Source: an uncultured Veillonella sp. (GTDB lineage: Bacteria > Bacillota > Negativicutes > Veillonellales > Veillonellaceae). Taken from it: 9,377 bases of DNA. The notes beneath the pieces are model-generated. The model did no database searches, was not told the origin of the DNA, and was given only the letters and a program-made list of their open reading frames with translations. Shown here piece by piece: positions 1 to 6,309 of the stretch. The DNA is taken from assembly GCA_934202215.1 (NCBI GenBank), contig CAKPXR010000055.1:1-9377 (forward strand), written 5' to 3'. The first letter of the stretch is position 1; each line of letters starts with the position of its first letter. A program made the translations under genes and the position numbers.

Positions 1-660
1 GCTCAAGTATTCGTGTACAATGGTTTTGGTATGGAACCTTGGGCACAACAAGCGATTGATGCAGCTAAAAATAGTAAGCTCATTACTGTTGTTGCTACAG
101 ATGGCATAGAAGCTATTAAAAATACTGATCCTGAAGAAATTAAAGAGCATGGTGCAGAAGATCCACATGCTTGGTTATCTTTGAAAAATGCTAAAATCGA
201 AGTGAAAAATATTAAAGATGCTTTAGTTAAAGCTGATCCAGCTAATAAGGATTACTACGAAAAGAATTACAATGATTACGTAGCTAAACTTGATGCAATG
301 ATTAAGAAATATGAAGGTCAATTTGCACAAGCTACTCATAAAAACTTTGTTACAGGCCATGCAGCGTTTGCCTACTTATGCCGTGACTTTGGTTTGGAAC
401 AAAACAGTGTAGAAGATGTATTTGCTGAAGGCGAACCTAATGCAGCTCAATTGGCAGAACTTATTAAATACTGTAAAGAAAACAATATCACTACTATCTT
501 CGCAGAAGAAATGGCTAGCCCAGAAGTATCCAAAACATTAGCAAATGAAGTTGGTGCTAAGGTAGAAACTATTTACACAATTGAAAGCAATGAAGATAAC
601 AAGACATACTTAGAACGTATGGATGAAAACCTTACAAAAATTGCAGCATCTTTGAAATAA
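1..660 (+). CDS. Metal (Zn/Mn) ABC transporter substrate-binding protein, 5'-truncated by the window
   Basis: The frame is open from base 1 (219 residues visible), so the signal peptide and first metal ligand lie upstream; the GTG at 13 is internal, not a start. The family (TroA/ZnuA/PsaA cluster) delivers Zn or Mn in the periplasm or on the cell surface to a ZnuBC-type permease. The fragment begins with the family pattern VYNGFGMEPW. It has DPHAWLS (His about residue 56), the second-lobe TGHAAFAY (His about 120), and the FAEEMASPEV stretch. The last ligand region reads TIES, suggesting an acidic fourth ligand. The His-rich loop seen in many Zn-specific proteins is replaced by a short acidic segment (NTDPEEIKEHGAED), so Zn versus Mn cannot be settled. 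No permease or ATPase gene follows, so any transporter operon must lie upstream. Family assignment is firm; the metal is not. Confidence 0.9.
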   Translation, partial: AQVFVYNGFGMEPWAQQAIDAAKNSKLITVVATDGIEAIKNTDPEEIKEHGAEDPHAWLSLKNAKIEVKNIKDALVKADPANKDYYEKNYNDYVAKLDAMIKKYEGQFAQATHKNFVTGHAAFAYLCRDFGLEQNSVEDVFAEGEPNAAQLAELIKYCKENNITTIFAEEMASPEVSKTLANEVGAKVETIYTIESNEDNKTYLERMDENLTKIAASLK

Positions 661-749
661 GATGAATTGTTCAAGTAGTCTTTATTGGTATATTAGAGGG
701 CATAGTAATGCTTGCTACATCTAGATAATTACATAACATGAAAAATATG

Positions 750-780
750 AAAGCAAGGTATGGATATACCTTGCTTTTGT
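750..780 (+). terminator. Intrinsic terminator after the metal-binding protein gene
   Basis: A perfect 12-bp stem (750-761 with 766-777, aaagcaaggtat / ataccttgcttt) has a 4-nt loop and ends in TTT then GTGTT. It lies 90 nt after the stop codon at 660, so the transcript would have a short 3' untranslated tail. Confidence 0.8.
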
Positions 781-854
781 GTTATAATGATGAACAGAGT
801 ATGAATTAAAAATAAAATTATTGTTATAAATTCGTAATCATTGTGTTGTGTGAT

Positions 855-878
855 GCATCATTCAAATATGAATGGTGC
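855..878. repeat. 10-bp inverted repeat upstream of the first membrane gene
   Basis: gcatcattca (855-864) pairs with tgaatggtgc (869-878) around a 4-nt AATA loop, with one G-U wobble. It is followed by a T-rich stretch (TTATTCTTGTTG) and lies 32 nt before the start at 911. It overlaps a 10-bp palindrome, TGATGCATCA (851-860). It could be a leader hairpin, a weak terminator or an operator; the sequence does not decide. Confidence 0.45.
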
Positions 879-910
879 TTATTCTTGTTGTGTAAAAGGT
901 GGTGAGAGGT

Positions 911-1591
911 ATGATGGCAGGTTTAGTAGAGTTCGTATACCGCTTATTAAACCCCATTGAAGAAAAAAATCCACGAATGTACCACTATGATGTTACCTAT
1001 GGACAGCTTGCATGGATGCTAGTGTTGACACTCATATGTTATCAATTTACTCTCGTTGGTGAAAGTGTATATTTAGATGCTATACGAGCGCTTATACGAA
1101 ATTCATCATTTTTAGTAAAGTGGCAAATGTTTTCTTTTTCTGTAGGGCAACATGAAATACAAGTATTTTTTGATCAACTAAGTAAGCCTCGTGAGTTTTG
1201 GAATATAGGACGATTTACGTGGGTTATTCTAAAAGCGGCACTCATGGCCGGTATCATTATAGGTTACGCAATATTACAAAAACGTAAGTTTTACGTTCGT
1301 AGCGTAGTAACTGGTGTTTTACATATGATGGCTTTTGTTCAATTAGTAGTAGCTATGATCACTCTTACTGCAGGGATTATGTTGATTCTTACGACGATAC
1401 CGATTTTACTGCAAGCTATTATTGGTTTTTGCATGATTGTTTTATGTATTCTCAGTACTGTATTACTATTGCAGACTATGGGACGTATTGCAGGGGCATG
1501 TATTAATGGAAGTTCTTATGAAGGTCTTAGCATAATGTTGATTGCTATTATAGTATCGTTACTTTGTGAAGCGGTATATACATTAACTTAA
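911..1591 (+). CDS. Multi-pass membrane protein, possibly Yip1-like, function unknown
   Basis: About 226 residues. I chose ATG 911 (or 914) because AAAGGTGGTGA at 895-905 is a good ribosome binding site just upstream; the GTG codons at 899 and 902 lie inside it. A cytoplasmic-looking N-terminus (EFVYRLLNPIEEKNPR) is followed by a first hydrophobic segment at about 31-50. A roughly 50-residue polar loop precedes a second segment at about 103-122 ending in QKRK. Three to four more tightly packed segments run to the C-terminus. No catalytic motif is visible. The arrangement resembles Yip1-domain proteins of Firmicutes, but I recognise this only by general appearance. The next membrane gene starts 25 nt downstream, so the two are very likely cotranscribed. 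Confidence 0.75.
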   Translation: MMAGLVEFVYRLLNPIEEKNPRMYHYDVTYGQLAWMLVLTLICYQFTLVGESVYLDAIRALIRNSSFLVKWQMFSFSVGQHEIQVFFDQLSKPREFWNIGRFTWVILKAALMAGIIIGYAILQKRKFYVRSVVTGVLHMMAFVQLVVAMITLTAGIMLILTTIPILLQAIIGFCMIVLCILSTVLLLQTMGRIAGACINGSSYEGLSIMLIAIIVSLLCEAVYTLT

Positions 1592-1616
1592 TAATATAAA
1601 TAATATAAGGAGTATT

Positions 1617-2246
1617 ATGGTTTGGTATAAGGATATATTGCATTTATTTACAAGATTGAGTGAGCGATCCTTTCAAAATATTCTTAGAAATGGATCTTAT
1701 ATACGAGCTGTTCTGAACCTTGTAACATCTACAATTGTATTATATGTGATGACCTATGTTTTACCACTAATAGTAAAGGTTATATCTCCTGTATTAGGGA
1801 TTAAGAGAATGACTGGGTTAACACATTTTGATATAGTTGGTGTTTTCGGGAATGCATCATTTCTGATTTTTCAGATTATCCTAGGGTCTTTAATTATCTG
1901 GCGATTACTTATATTGTTGGGCGGTACTGGGACCTATAGCGGAGTGATGAGAAACTATATTTATGGCTTAGCCTATACGAATGCACTTCGTACCGTAGTA
2001 TTGGTGGTGGTTAATATAGTGGGACTTATATTGTTCTGCCTATCTATGCCAAAGTACGTAGGAGATATGGCCTATCTTGTTACTATGTTTAGTCAGTATT
2101 ATGCTGTCTTTATTGGGGCTCAGCTCATGCGGCGATATGTTGGACTCGGAATCGTTAAAACGTATATTATCATGTTTGTTGTAGCTTTATTATCTGTATC
2201 TGTCTTGCCTCAATGGATTCGTATTGTTCATACGTTAGTTAAATAA
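1617..2246 (+). CDS. Multi-pass membrane protein, possibly Yip1-like, function unknown
   Basis: 209 residues, starting at ATG 1617 with AAGGAG at 1607-1612, a rather short 4-nt spacer. About 30 polar N-terminal residues (KDILHLFTRLSERSF) are followed by roughly five hydrophobic segments near residues 33-56, 75-101, 118-145, 152-171 and 183-199. The short C-terminus ends in LVK. Short basic connectors (KRMTG, MRRYVG) suggest cytoplasmic loops. No enzymatic motif is visible. It lies 25 nt after the previous membrane gene and is closed by the terminator at 2268-2299, giving a two-gene operon. Similar size and topology to its neighbours suggests a diverged paralogous set, but primary-sequence similarity between them is too weak to claim by eye. 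Confidence 0.75.
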   Translation: MVWYKDILHLFTRLSERSFQNILRNGSYIRAVLNLVTSTIVLYVMTYVLPLIVKVISPVLGIKRMTGLTHFDIVGVFGNASFLIFQIILGSLIIWRLLILLGGTGTYSGVMRNYIYGLAYTNALRTVVLVVVNIVGLILFCLSMPKYVGDMAYLVTMFSQYYAVFIGAQLMRRYVGLGIVKTYIIMFVVALLSVSVLPQWIRIVHTLVK

Positions 2247-2267
2247 TACAGGTAATATATTATGATA

Positions 2268-2299
2268 ACCGCAAGATGATAGTCTTGCGGTATTTTTTT
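2268..2299 (+). terminator. Intrinsic terminator of the two-gene membrane operon
   Basis: A 9-bp GC-containing stem (accgcaaga 2268-2276 with tcttgcggt 2283-2291) has a 6-nt loop and is followed by A then seven T. It begins 21 nt after the stop at 2246. Confidence 0.9.
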
Positions 2300-2353
2300 G
2301 TTTTAATTTATATTAAAATTGATTATATATAATTTAAGACTGAAAATTTATGA

Positions 2354-2359
2354 TATAAT
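2354..2359 (+). promoter_or_regulatory. Possible -10 box for the third membrane gene
   Basis: A perfect TATAAT lies 35 nt before ATG 2394 and after the preceding terminator, where a new promoter is needed. No convincing -35 hexamer is at the usual distance; TTAAGA at 2334-2339 is too close. The call rests on the -10 match and position only, in an AT-rich background. Confidence 0.35.
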
Positions 2360-2393
2360 TAATTTCATAGTATAGTTGAGAGCGGAGTTAGTT

Positions 2394-3002
2394 ATGGATA
2401 CGACATTTTTACAAGAAATATCCCTGCTGGTGCGTTCACCGAAAAAGGGAATCGATGAAATTTTCTGGTTTGGTACCTTGGAAAAGGGTATAAAAGCTGG
2501 TCTTGCAGGTTGGTGTGCCACCCATATTTTAGGCTTTGCTTTAGGCATTGTACTGTTACCATTGGCCATGACCTTTGGAGGTTTTTTATTTGGCTTTATA
2601 CCAGCTGTATATGGCATATTCTCTATATTACGAGAAATTATAGGTTTAGGAATTTATTGGTTTATAGGCAGCTTTATTCTATGGAAATTACTCAGTGTTC
2701 TTTTAGAACGTGAGTTTGATTTTAAGCAAGTATTAATGGGAACTGCTTATGTGGAAGGCTATACAGGAGCGCTCGGCTTAGCATTAATTTTGGTATCTAT
2801 TATTTTCATTTATATTATGCCATTTTTAATGATTTTATTAGTTCCACTGGCATTAGCCTATGTTTGTGCCGTAATCTATGTGGCTGTTATGCTGTTATCT
2901 CGTATTATGAAAGTAGAGCCACTTACGGTAGGCGTTGTTTATGTGATATTATTTATTATTAATCTTTTATATAATTGGATTATGCGGATGCTCTTTGCAT
3001 AG
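2394..3002 (+). CDS. Multi-pass membrane protein with Yip1-like N-terminus, function unknown
   Basis: 202 residues from ATG 2394, with GGAG at 2384-2387 six bases upstream; a TTG at 2376 in the same frame lies before this site and is not preferred. The N-terminal SLLVRSPKKGIDEIFWFGTL is the short soluble lead-in typical of Yip1-domain proteins, a family of small membrane proteins of mostly unknown function in bacteria. About six hydrophobic segments follow, roughly at residues 32-57, 58-78, 80-101, 117-143, 144-167 and 176-198. A polar loop (EREFDFKQ) in the middle marks two three-helix halves. It is separated from the upstream pair by a terminator and ends at a hairpin shared with the convergent gene, so it is probably monocistronic. 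Confidence 0.75.
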   Translation: MDTTFLQEISLLVRSPKKGIDEIFWFGTLEKGIKAGLAGWCATHILGFALGIVLLPLAMTFGGFLFGFIPAVYGIFSILREIIGLGIYWFIGSFILWKLLSVLLEREFDFKQVLMGTAYVEGYTGALGLALILVSIIFIYIMPFLMILLVPLALAYVCAVIYVAVMLLSRIMKVEPLTVGVVYVILFIINLLYNWIMRMLFA

Positions 3003-3010
3003 CTATAATA

Positions 3011-3040
3011 AAGACCTCCTAGATAAGGCTAGGAGGTCTT
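3011..3040. terminator. Hairpin between convergent genes, likely bidirectional terminator
   Basis: A perfect 12-bp stem (aagacctcctag 3011-3022 with ctaggaggtctt 3029-3040) has a 6-nt loop and sits 8 nt after one stop codon and 22 nt from the opposing one. The plus-strand tail is a poor U-run (GGTGTTTA). On the minus strand the stem ends in TTTATTATAG. The placement between convergent genes supports use in both directions. Confidence 0.75.
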
Positions 3041-3061
3041 GGTGTTTATACTGTAATACAT

Positions 3062-3958
3062 TTATTTGTCATAGTATTGTAATAGTAATTCTACATTATC
3101 CTCATCGTATTCAATTTGCTGTGACCATCTTGCTATTTGTTTGAGTGGTAATCCATCTGTGGTACTGGCCATCAATATATACTCTACAGCATCTTTTGCA
3201 TAGGCGAGGATAGCTTCTAAAGAATAATCTGACAGCATATCGATTTGACGATATAAGATGTACTGGAATACTTTGTTGAATAGGCCCATATCGTGAGTCG
3301 AGATATAGGTTTGTACAGAGGCAATAAGTTTGTCTATGTTATGAGATAATATTTTGAGTTGTGAAGTCCATTCTTCATCGATAGGTTCTGTTGTGCCATA
3401 TAGTTTTAATAGTTCTGTATAATACTGTGCATTAGGGTTTGGGGTATATTGAAACAGTGTTGAGTCTATATTGAAAGCTAATAGTTCAAAGATATTATGA
3501 ATGCCTAGTCGTTCATCGGGACTGAATTCGCCATTATCATCCTCAATGGTAAATATGACTTGATTAGACTGCTTATCTTCTGCGAGTAGTTCTACAGATG
3601 CTTCACAGGATAAGCCTACGCCACATAGTTCGAGATCTTCAATGTATTTATAAAAGCGCGGATGCATGTGACAGGTATCGCAAAGTCCTGCTTCACCCAA
3701 TTCGAGGACGACTTTACATAGTCCTTGTTCGTTGAGTAATGGACACATTGGTTGCTTTTTAGAAAATATAAAATGGCTACCTTCATCATCGACAGTGATG
3801 GCTTGGCGTAAGCTTTCACCAAGAGAACCTGTCATGGTATGATAGCGTTTAGCTGTGGCCTCGTCGATATCGATGGTCCAAAGTTGACAACATGTATTTT
3901 CACATCGATCTGCCTTGCATTGAAATGTGTGATATATAGTAGGATATATTGAAATCAT
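3062..3958 (-). CDS. FliB-type lysine-N-methylase homologue (cysteine-rich)
   Basis: 298 residues, starting at ATG 3958-3956 with only a weak GTGAG-type ribosome binding site. The N-terminus matches the FliB pattern: FQCKADRCENTCCQLWTIDID, with C14-x4-C19-x3-C23-C24, then a CPLL/LC/LC..C..HPR block (C72, C81, C93, C96, H97, H99, P100, R101) and C112 and C118. In flagellated enterics FliB methylates lysines of flagellin and is linked to an Fe-S cluster and S-adenosylmethionine; the conserved cysteines here would be cluster ligands. The C-terminal half (about 150-298) is helical-looking and less conserved, as in the family. No flagellar gene is in the window, and the presumed lineage is non-motile, so the substrate is probably not flagellin. 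The gene is divergent from the first PepSY-like gene (159 nt apart). Confidence 0.8.
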   Translation of the reverse strand: MISIYPTIYHTFQCKADRCENTCCQLWTIDIDEATAKRYHTMTGSLGESLRQAITVDDEGSHFIFSKKQPMCPLLNEQGLCKVVLELGEAGLCDTCHMHPRFYKYIEDLELCGVGLSCEASVELLAEDKQSNQVIFTIEDDNGEFSPDERLGIHNIFELLAFNIDSTLFQYTPNPNAQYYTELLKLYGTTEPIDEEWTSQLKILSHNIDKLIASVQTYISTHDMGLFNKVFQYILYRQIDMLSDYSLEAILAYAKDAVEYILMASTTDGLPLKQIARWSQQIEYDEDNVELLLQYYDK

Positions 3959-4044
3959 AATCGTCTCACTTGTAGGTAAAAAATTTATTCTACGTGCATT
4001 GTATCATAGGGGACTTGTCTATGCATTAATATTATAAATAAAGA

Positions 4045-4074
4045 TTCATAAACCGTATCGATTTAGTGTATAAT
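4045..4074 (+). promoter_or_regulatory. Candidate promoter of the first PepSY-like gene
   Basis: TTCATA (4045-4050) and TATAAT (4069-4074) are separated by 18 bp. The start would be near 4080, giving a leader of about 38 nt before ATG 4118. The -10 is perfect, the -35 matches four of six. Confidence 0.5.
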
Positions 4075-4117
4075 TGTATATATACCGTATGGTCCTGTTT
4101 GAGAGATGGAGGAGCCT

Positions 4118-4681
4118 ATGAAATCCTTATTTGTAAAAGGTAGCCTTGTATTAGCCTTGGCAGCAGTTTTTGGTATGCCAAATGTAAGTGCAGCCCCATT
4201 AGTAGCTGTAGAGCCAACTGTTGCAGTTGTTGATGGAAACCATGCAGCGATTGTAGGTGCCAATGGTTTATTAAATGCATTTATTCAAAATCATCCGAAT
4301 GCAGCTATCACTGAAATTGCTTTTGATGCGGATGGTGGTCAAATTAAATATGATGTAGACGGTTTTGATGAAAGCGGCAAATATGAGCTCACTTATATCT
4401 ATGCGACAAATCAAATCTTTGAGAAACGTGAAGGTGACTTCCATAAATCCTTAAAGAAAAAATCTTTTGATCCGCGTGAAATCTTACCACCAGCTGCGGT
4501 CGTTAACTTTGCGTATGCGCAAACGCAAGGTAAAGCTACAAGCCTTAATGCGTGGTCTGTACAGTATGATAAAGGTAAAATAGTATACAACGTTAGCTTT
4601 GGTACCGAGGGTGATAAAGAAGTTGCTGTACGTATTGATGCAATGAATGGTACGTTATTATCTGTTAAATTTGATGACTAA
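4118..4681 (+). CDS. Exported protein with two PepSY-like units
   Basis: 187 residues from ATG 4118; the upstream in-frame ATG at 4106 falls next to and into the ribosome binding site GGAGGAG (4108-4114), so 4118 is the better start. A Sec signal peptide is clear: MKSLFVKG, a hydrophobic core, and VSA|AP near residue 25. The mature part has two similar units, each ending in a beta-strand pattern typical of PepSY domains: QIKYDVDGFDESGKYELTY, and later KIVYNVSFGTEGDKEVAVR with IDAMNG. A linker, ILPPAAVVNFAYAQT...NAWSV, is shared with the downstream paralogue. PepSY units occur in secreted or envelope proteins and in peptidase propeptides, where some inhibit proteases; no enzyme motif is present here. 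It has its own promoter and a strong terminator, so it is monocistronic. Confidence 0.8.
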   Translation: MKSLFVKGSLVLALAAVFGMPNVSAAPLVAVEPTVAVVDGNHAAIVGANGLLNAFIQNHPNAAITEIAFDADGGQIKYDVDGFDESGKYELTYIYATNQIFEKREGDFHKSLKKKSFDPREILPPAAVVNFAYAQTQGKATSLNAWSVQYDKGKIVYNVSFGTEGDKEVAVRIDAMNGTLLSVKFDD

Positions 4682-4745
4682 ACATTAGTGTGATTAGTAA
4701 ATACAAATTAATAGTCGAACGCTTATTATCTTGAATATAAGAATT

Positions 4746-4800
4746 AAACTCCTTAAAACTATCTTTTTTATAGTAAATGATAGTTTTAAGGAGTTTTTTT
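4746..4800 (+). terminator. Strong intrinsic terminator after the first PepSY-like gene
   Basis: An uninterrupted 18-bp stem (4746-4763 with 4779-4796) has a 15-nt loop and runs directly into a seven-T tail (4794-4800). It starts 65 nt after the stop at 4681. Confidence 0.9.
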
Positions 4801-5020
4801 GTGAACGTTTACTCATGAAAACACAGGTTTATATTATGAGAATTAAAATGAGAGGCTACGGTTCCTTTATATATGGGAAAAATAGCTTCTTAAATTTGGT
4901 TCATAGAATAATTAATTGTAAATTGAATACTATAGAATTTCGTTAAAATTACATATAAATTCATTTTATCCTCACGCCAAAATAAGCTAAAGCAGTGAGT
5001 TCTACATTTTTATTTCATAG

Positions 5021-5032
5021 ATTATCGATAAT
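5021..5032. promoter_or_regulatory. 12-bp perfect palindrome ATTATCGATAAT
   Basis: A perfect dyad stands 165 bp upstream of the second PepSY-like gene. On the minus strand it lies between a TTGACA (complement of 5036-5041) and a TATGAA 16 bp further on, that is, in the spacer of a possible minus-strand promoter. It may be an operator; no family match is claimed. Confidence 0.3.
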
Positions 5033-5076
5033 ATGTGTCAAGTCAAAAGACAGAACTCAAATATATCGGGACTTTT

Positions 5077-5118
5077 CCAGACTATATATCTACAGTCCAC
5101 GCTAGATATATGTTTTGG
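5077..5118 (+). other. Long imperfect hairpin in the leader region of the second PepSY-like gene
   Basis: The 15-nt arms 5077-5091 and 5104-5118 pair at 14 positions (two G-U wobbles, one C/T mismatch) around a 12-nt loop, acagtccacgct. If transcribed, it would form a stable arm in the 5' leader. It has no U-tail, so it is not a terminator. Confidence 0.4.
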
Positions 5119-5150
5119 ATCTATAACGATGACACCGAGTTGGTTAAAAG

Positions 5151-5176
5151 TATATATGCGAAAGTTTGCATATGTA
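5151..5176 (+). promoter_or_regulatory. Hairpin next to the ribosome binding site of the second PepSY-like gene
   Basis: tatatatgcg (5151-5160) pairs with tgcatatgta (5167-5176) with two G-U wobbles and a 6-nt loop. The ribosome binding site AAGGAGG (5186-5192) begins 9 nt later. It could modulate translation in the mRNA or be an operator in DNA. Confidence 0.35.
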
Positions 5177-5197
5177 TAAATTATCAAGGAGGATATT

Positions 5198-5824
5198 ATG
5201 AAAAAATCTATTTTGAAAAGCAGTATTGCTTTAGCGGTAGCTGGTGTATTTGGCGCTACTGTAGCAGTAACAGCTGCTGAACAAGCAACACCAGTTCCGG
5301 TGACTCAAGAGGCAGCAAGTGTTGCAGCTCCTGTAGTTCAACCTGCTACTCACCAAGTAGTTCCTACAATCCAAGTGACTCCAGCAGCTAAAACAGAAGC
5401 GGCTCCTGTAGCAGCTAAGGTAGAAGTAACTCCGGCAGTTAAAGTAGTACCAACAGCAGCTAAAGTTGAAGTGGTTCCAGTTGCGCAAGAAACCGTAGTT
5501 CCAGCAGCAGCTAATCCTGCAGCAGCAACTCCTACAATTGAAACTGCATCTGTAGCAAAAGCTCCTGGTGAAGCTAAAGTAGTGCGTGCAGCAGATAAAA
5601 AAGTAGAAGCTAATAAAGAAGAAAAAAATACTAAAAAAGCGCAAGCACACAAAGCGCCTAAAGTAAAAGCTGACAAAGCAGTTAAAGCTGATAAAGCTGT
5701 AAAAGAAACTAAAGAAGTAAAAGTAGATAAAAAAGCTGACAAAAAAGAAACTACAAAAGAGGAAAAAAAAACTCTAAAAGTGGAAAATCACAATCTAGCA
5801 CAACAAATAAGCAAGCAGGCGTAG
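5198..5824 (+). CDS. Exported Ala/Pro- and Lys-rich protein, 5' part of a frameshifted PepSY-like gene
   Basis: 208 residues as read, starting at ATG 5198 after a perfect AAGGAGG (5186-5192). Residues 1-26/27 are a Sec signal peptide (MKKSILKSS, hydrophobic core, VTAA) closely resembling that of the paralogue at 4118. Residues 28-131 are low-complexity Ala/Pro/Val/Thr with imperfect AAKVEV-type repeats. Residues 132-191 are highly basic (22 lysines in 60), including tandem KADKAV. It may be an extended envelope- or polyanion-binding linker like those in TolA/TonB-type proteins; that is inference. After residue 191 the frame leaves the A9 tract (5763-5771), reads 17 unrelated residues and stops at 5822-5824. 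A -1 shift (or one extra A) at the tract joins it to the PepSY part ending at 6261, giving about 354 residues. Confidence 0.75.
   Translation: MKKSILKSSIALAVAGVFGATVAVTAAEQATPVPVTQEAASVAAPVVQPATHQVVPTIQVTPAAKTEAAPVAAKVEVTPAVKVVPTAAKVEVVPVAQETVVPAAANPAAATPTIETASVAKAPGEAKVVRAADKKVEANKEEKNTKKAQAHKAPKVKADKAVKADKAVKETKEVKVDKKADKKETTKEEKKTLKVENHNLAQQISKQA
5666..5701 (+). repeat. Tandem 18-bp repeat encoding KADKAV twice
   Basis: Two in-frame copies (5666-5683 and 5684-5701) encode the same six residues with synonymous differences. They lie in the Lys-rich segment, which looks built by repeat expansion. Confidence 0.6.
5763..5771 (+). repeat. A9 homopolymer tract at the frame break
   Basis: Nine consecutive A follow GAGG and precede CTCT. 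The upstream frame reads GAA AAA AAA ACT; the downstream PepSY frame reads AAC TCT from 5770. The downstream frame has a stop at 5737-5739 and the upstream frame stops at 5822-5824, so the join must lie within 5740-5824. This is the longest homopolymer in that bracket (others are A6 at 5741-5746 and shorter runs). Ten A would fuse the frames. Confidence 0.7.
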
Positions 5825-6261
5825 TCGATCAAAATAGTATTTTCGTAATTGGTGCGAATTATTTAATCGACCAATTTGAAAGTAAATATGGCGATTCTAA
5901 GATTACGAATGTATCCTTCAAAGCTGCCGATAAAACAGCTATCTATGAAGTAGATGGTTTCAATACTAGTGGCGCCCATTCCATGACTCTAGATGTGGCA
6001 ACTGGTAATGTAACTGAAGGTACTCCTAAAGCATATGATGCATCTATGGACGCTAGTGCTATTGATGCTGGTACTGTGTTACCTCCACACGTGGCAATCA
6101 ATGCAGCCTTCGCACAAACTGGTAATGTAGCAACTGGTATTAACTCTTGGTCTGTAGCTAATCCAAACGGTAAGCCGGTATATACTGTAGAGTTCCATGA
6201 TGCACAAAATAAACCTGTATCCATCGTATTGGATGCAAAAACAGGTATGGCAGTAAAATAA
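5770..6261 (+). pseudogene. PepSY-like 3' part of the frameshifted gene (out of frame with its start)
   Basis: From 5770 this frame encodes 163 residues without its own ribosome binding site; the first ATG is far inside at 5983. A hydrophilic linker (NSKSGKSQSSTTNKQAG) leads into VVDQNSIFVIGANYLIDQF. This aligns with VVDGN..IVGANGLLNAF of the paralogue at 4118 and continues to the end through YEVDGFNTSGAH, VLPPHVAINAAFAQTG, NSWSV, VYTVEF and VLDAKTGMAVK. The two PepSY-like units are thus complete and well conserved, with no other stop or frame damage. That argues for an active gene with a switchable or slippery tract, or a sequencing error, rather than old decay. As annotated by simple gene finding it would appear as a short 92-residue ORF from 5983, which I consider an artefact. 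Confidence 0.65.
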
Positions 6262-6309
6262 GGCAATCCTTATCCTAATCTACTGTAAAGCAACCCCTTT
6301 TAATATACG

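Larger units (their letters stand above)
4682..5197. other. 516-bp non-coding stretch between the two PepSY-like paralogues
   Basis: It holds the terminator at 4746-4800, then about 230 bp of AT-rich sequence without a convincing gene. Next come a 12-bp palindrome at 5021-5032, a distant 8-bp inverted repeat (TGAGTTCT 4996-5003 with AGAACTCA 5052-5059), and two hairpins at 5077-5118 and 5151-5176 directly before the next gene. Short open frames here have no ribosome binding site and overlap the hairpins. No confident plus-strand promoter was found. Confidence 0.6.

Noticed and set aside
899..910. Earlier GTG start for the first membrane gene
   Set aside because: These codons lie inside the AAAGGTGGTGA ribosome binding site, so ATG 911 or 914 fits better.
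4731..4946. 71-codon open frame after the first PepSY-like gene
   Set aside because: It begins just ahead of the terminator hairpin and runs through it, has no ribosome binding site, and shows no recognisable protein pattern.
5035..5280. 81-codon open frame overlapping the start of the Ala/Lys-rich gene
   Set aside because: It reads through the leader hairpins and overlaps a much better gene with a perfect ribosome binding site and signal peptide.
5231..5742. Two long open frames on the minus strand opposite the Ala/Lys-rich gene (5231-5650 and 5350-5742)
   Set aside because: They are mirror images of the low-complexity repeats on the plus strand, have biased Cys/Ser/Tyr or Ala/Thr composition, and lack ribosome binding sites.
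5983..6261. Independent 92-residue gene starting at ATG 5983
   Set aside because: No ribosome binding site, and the start falls inside the first PepSY-like unit; the domain alignment extends upstream to 5821.
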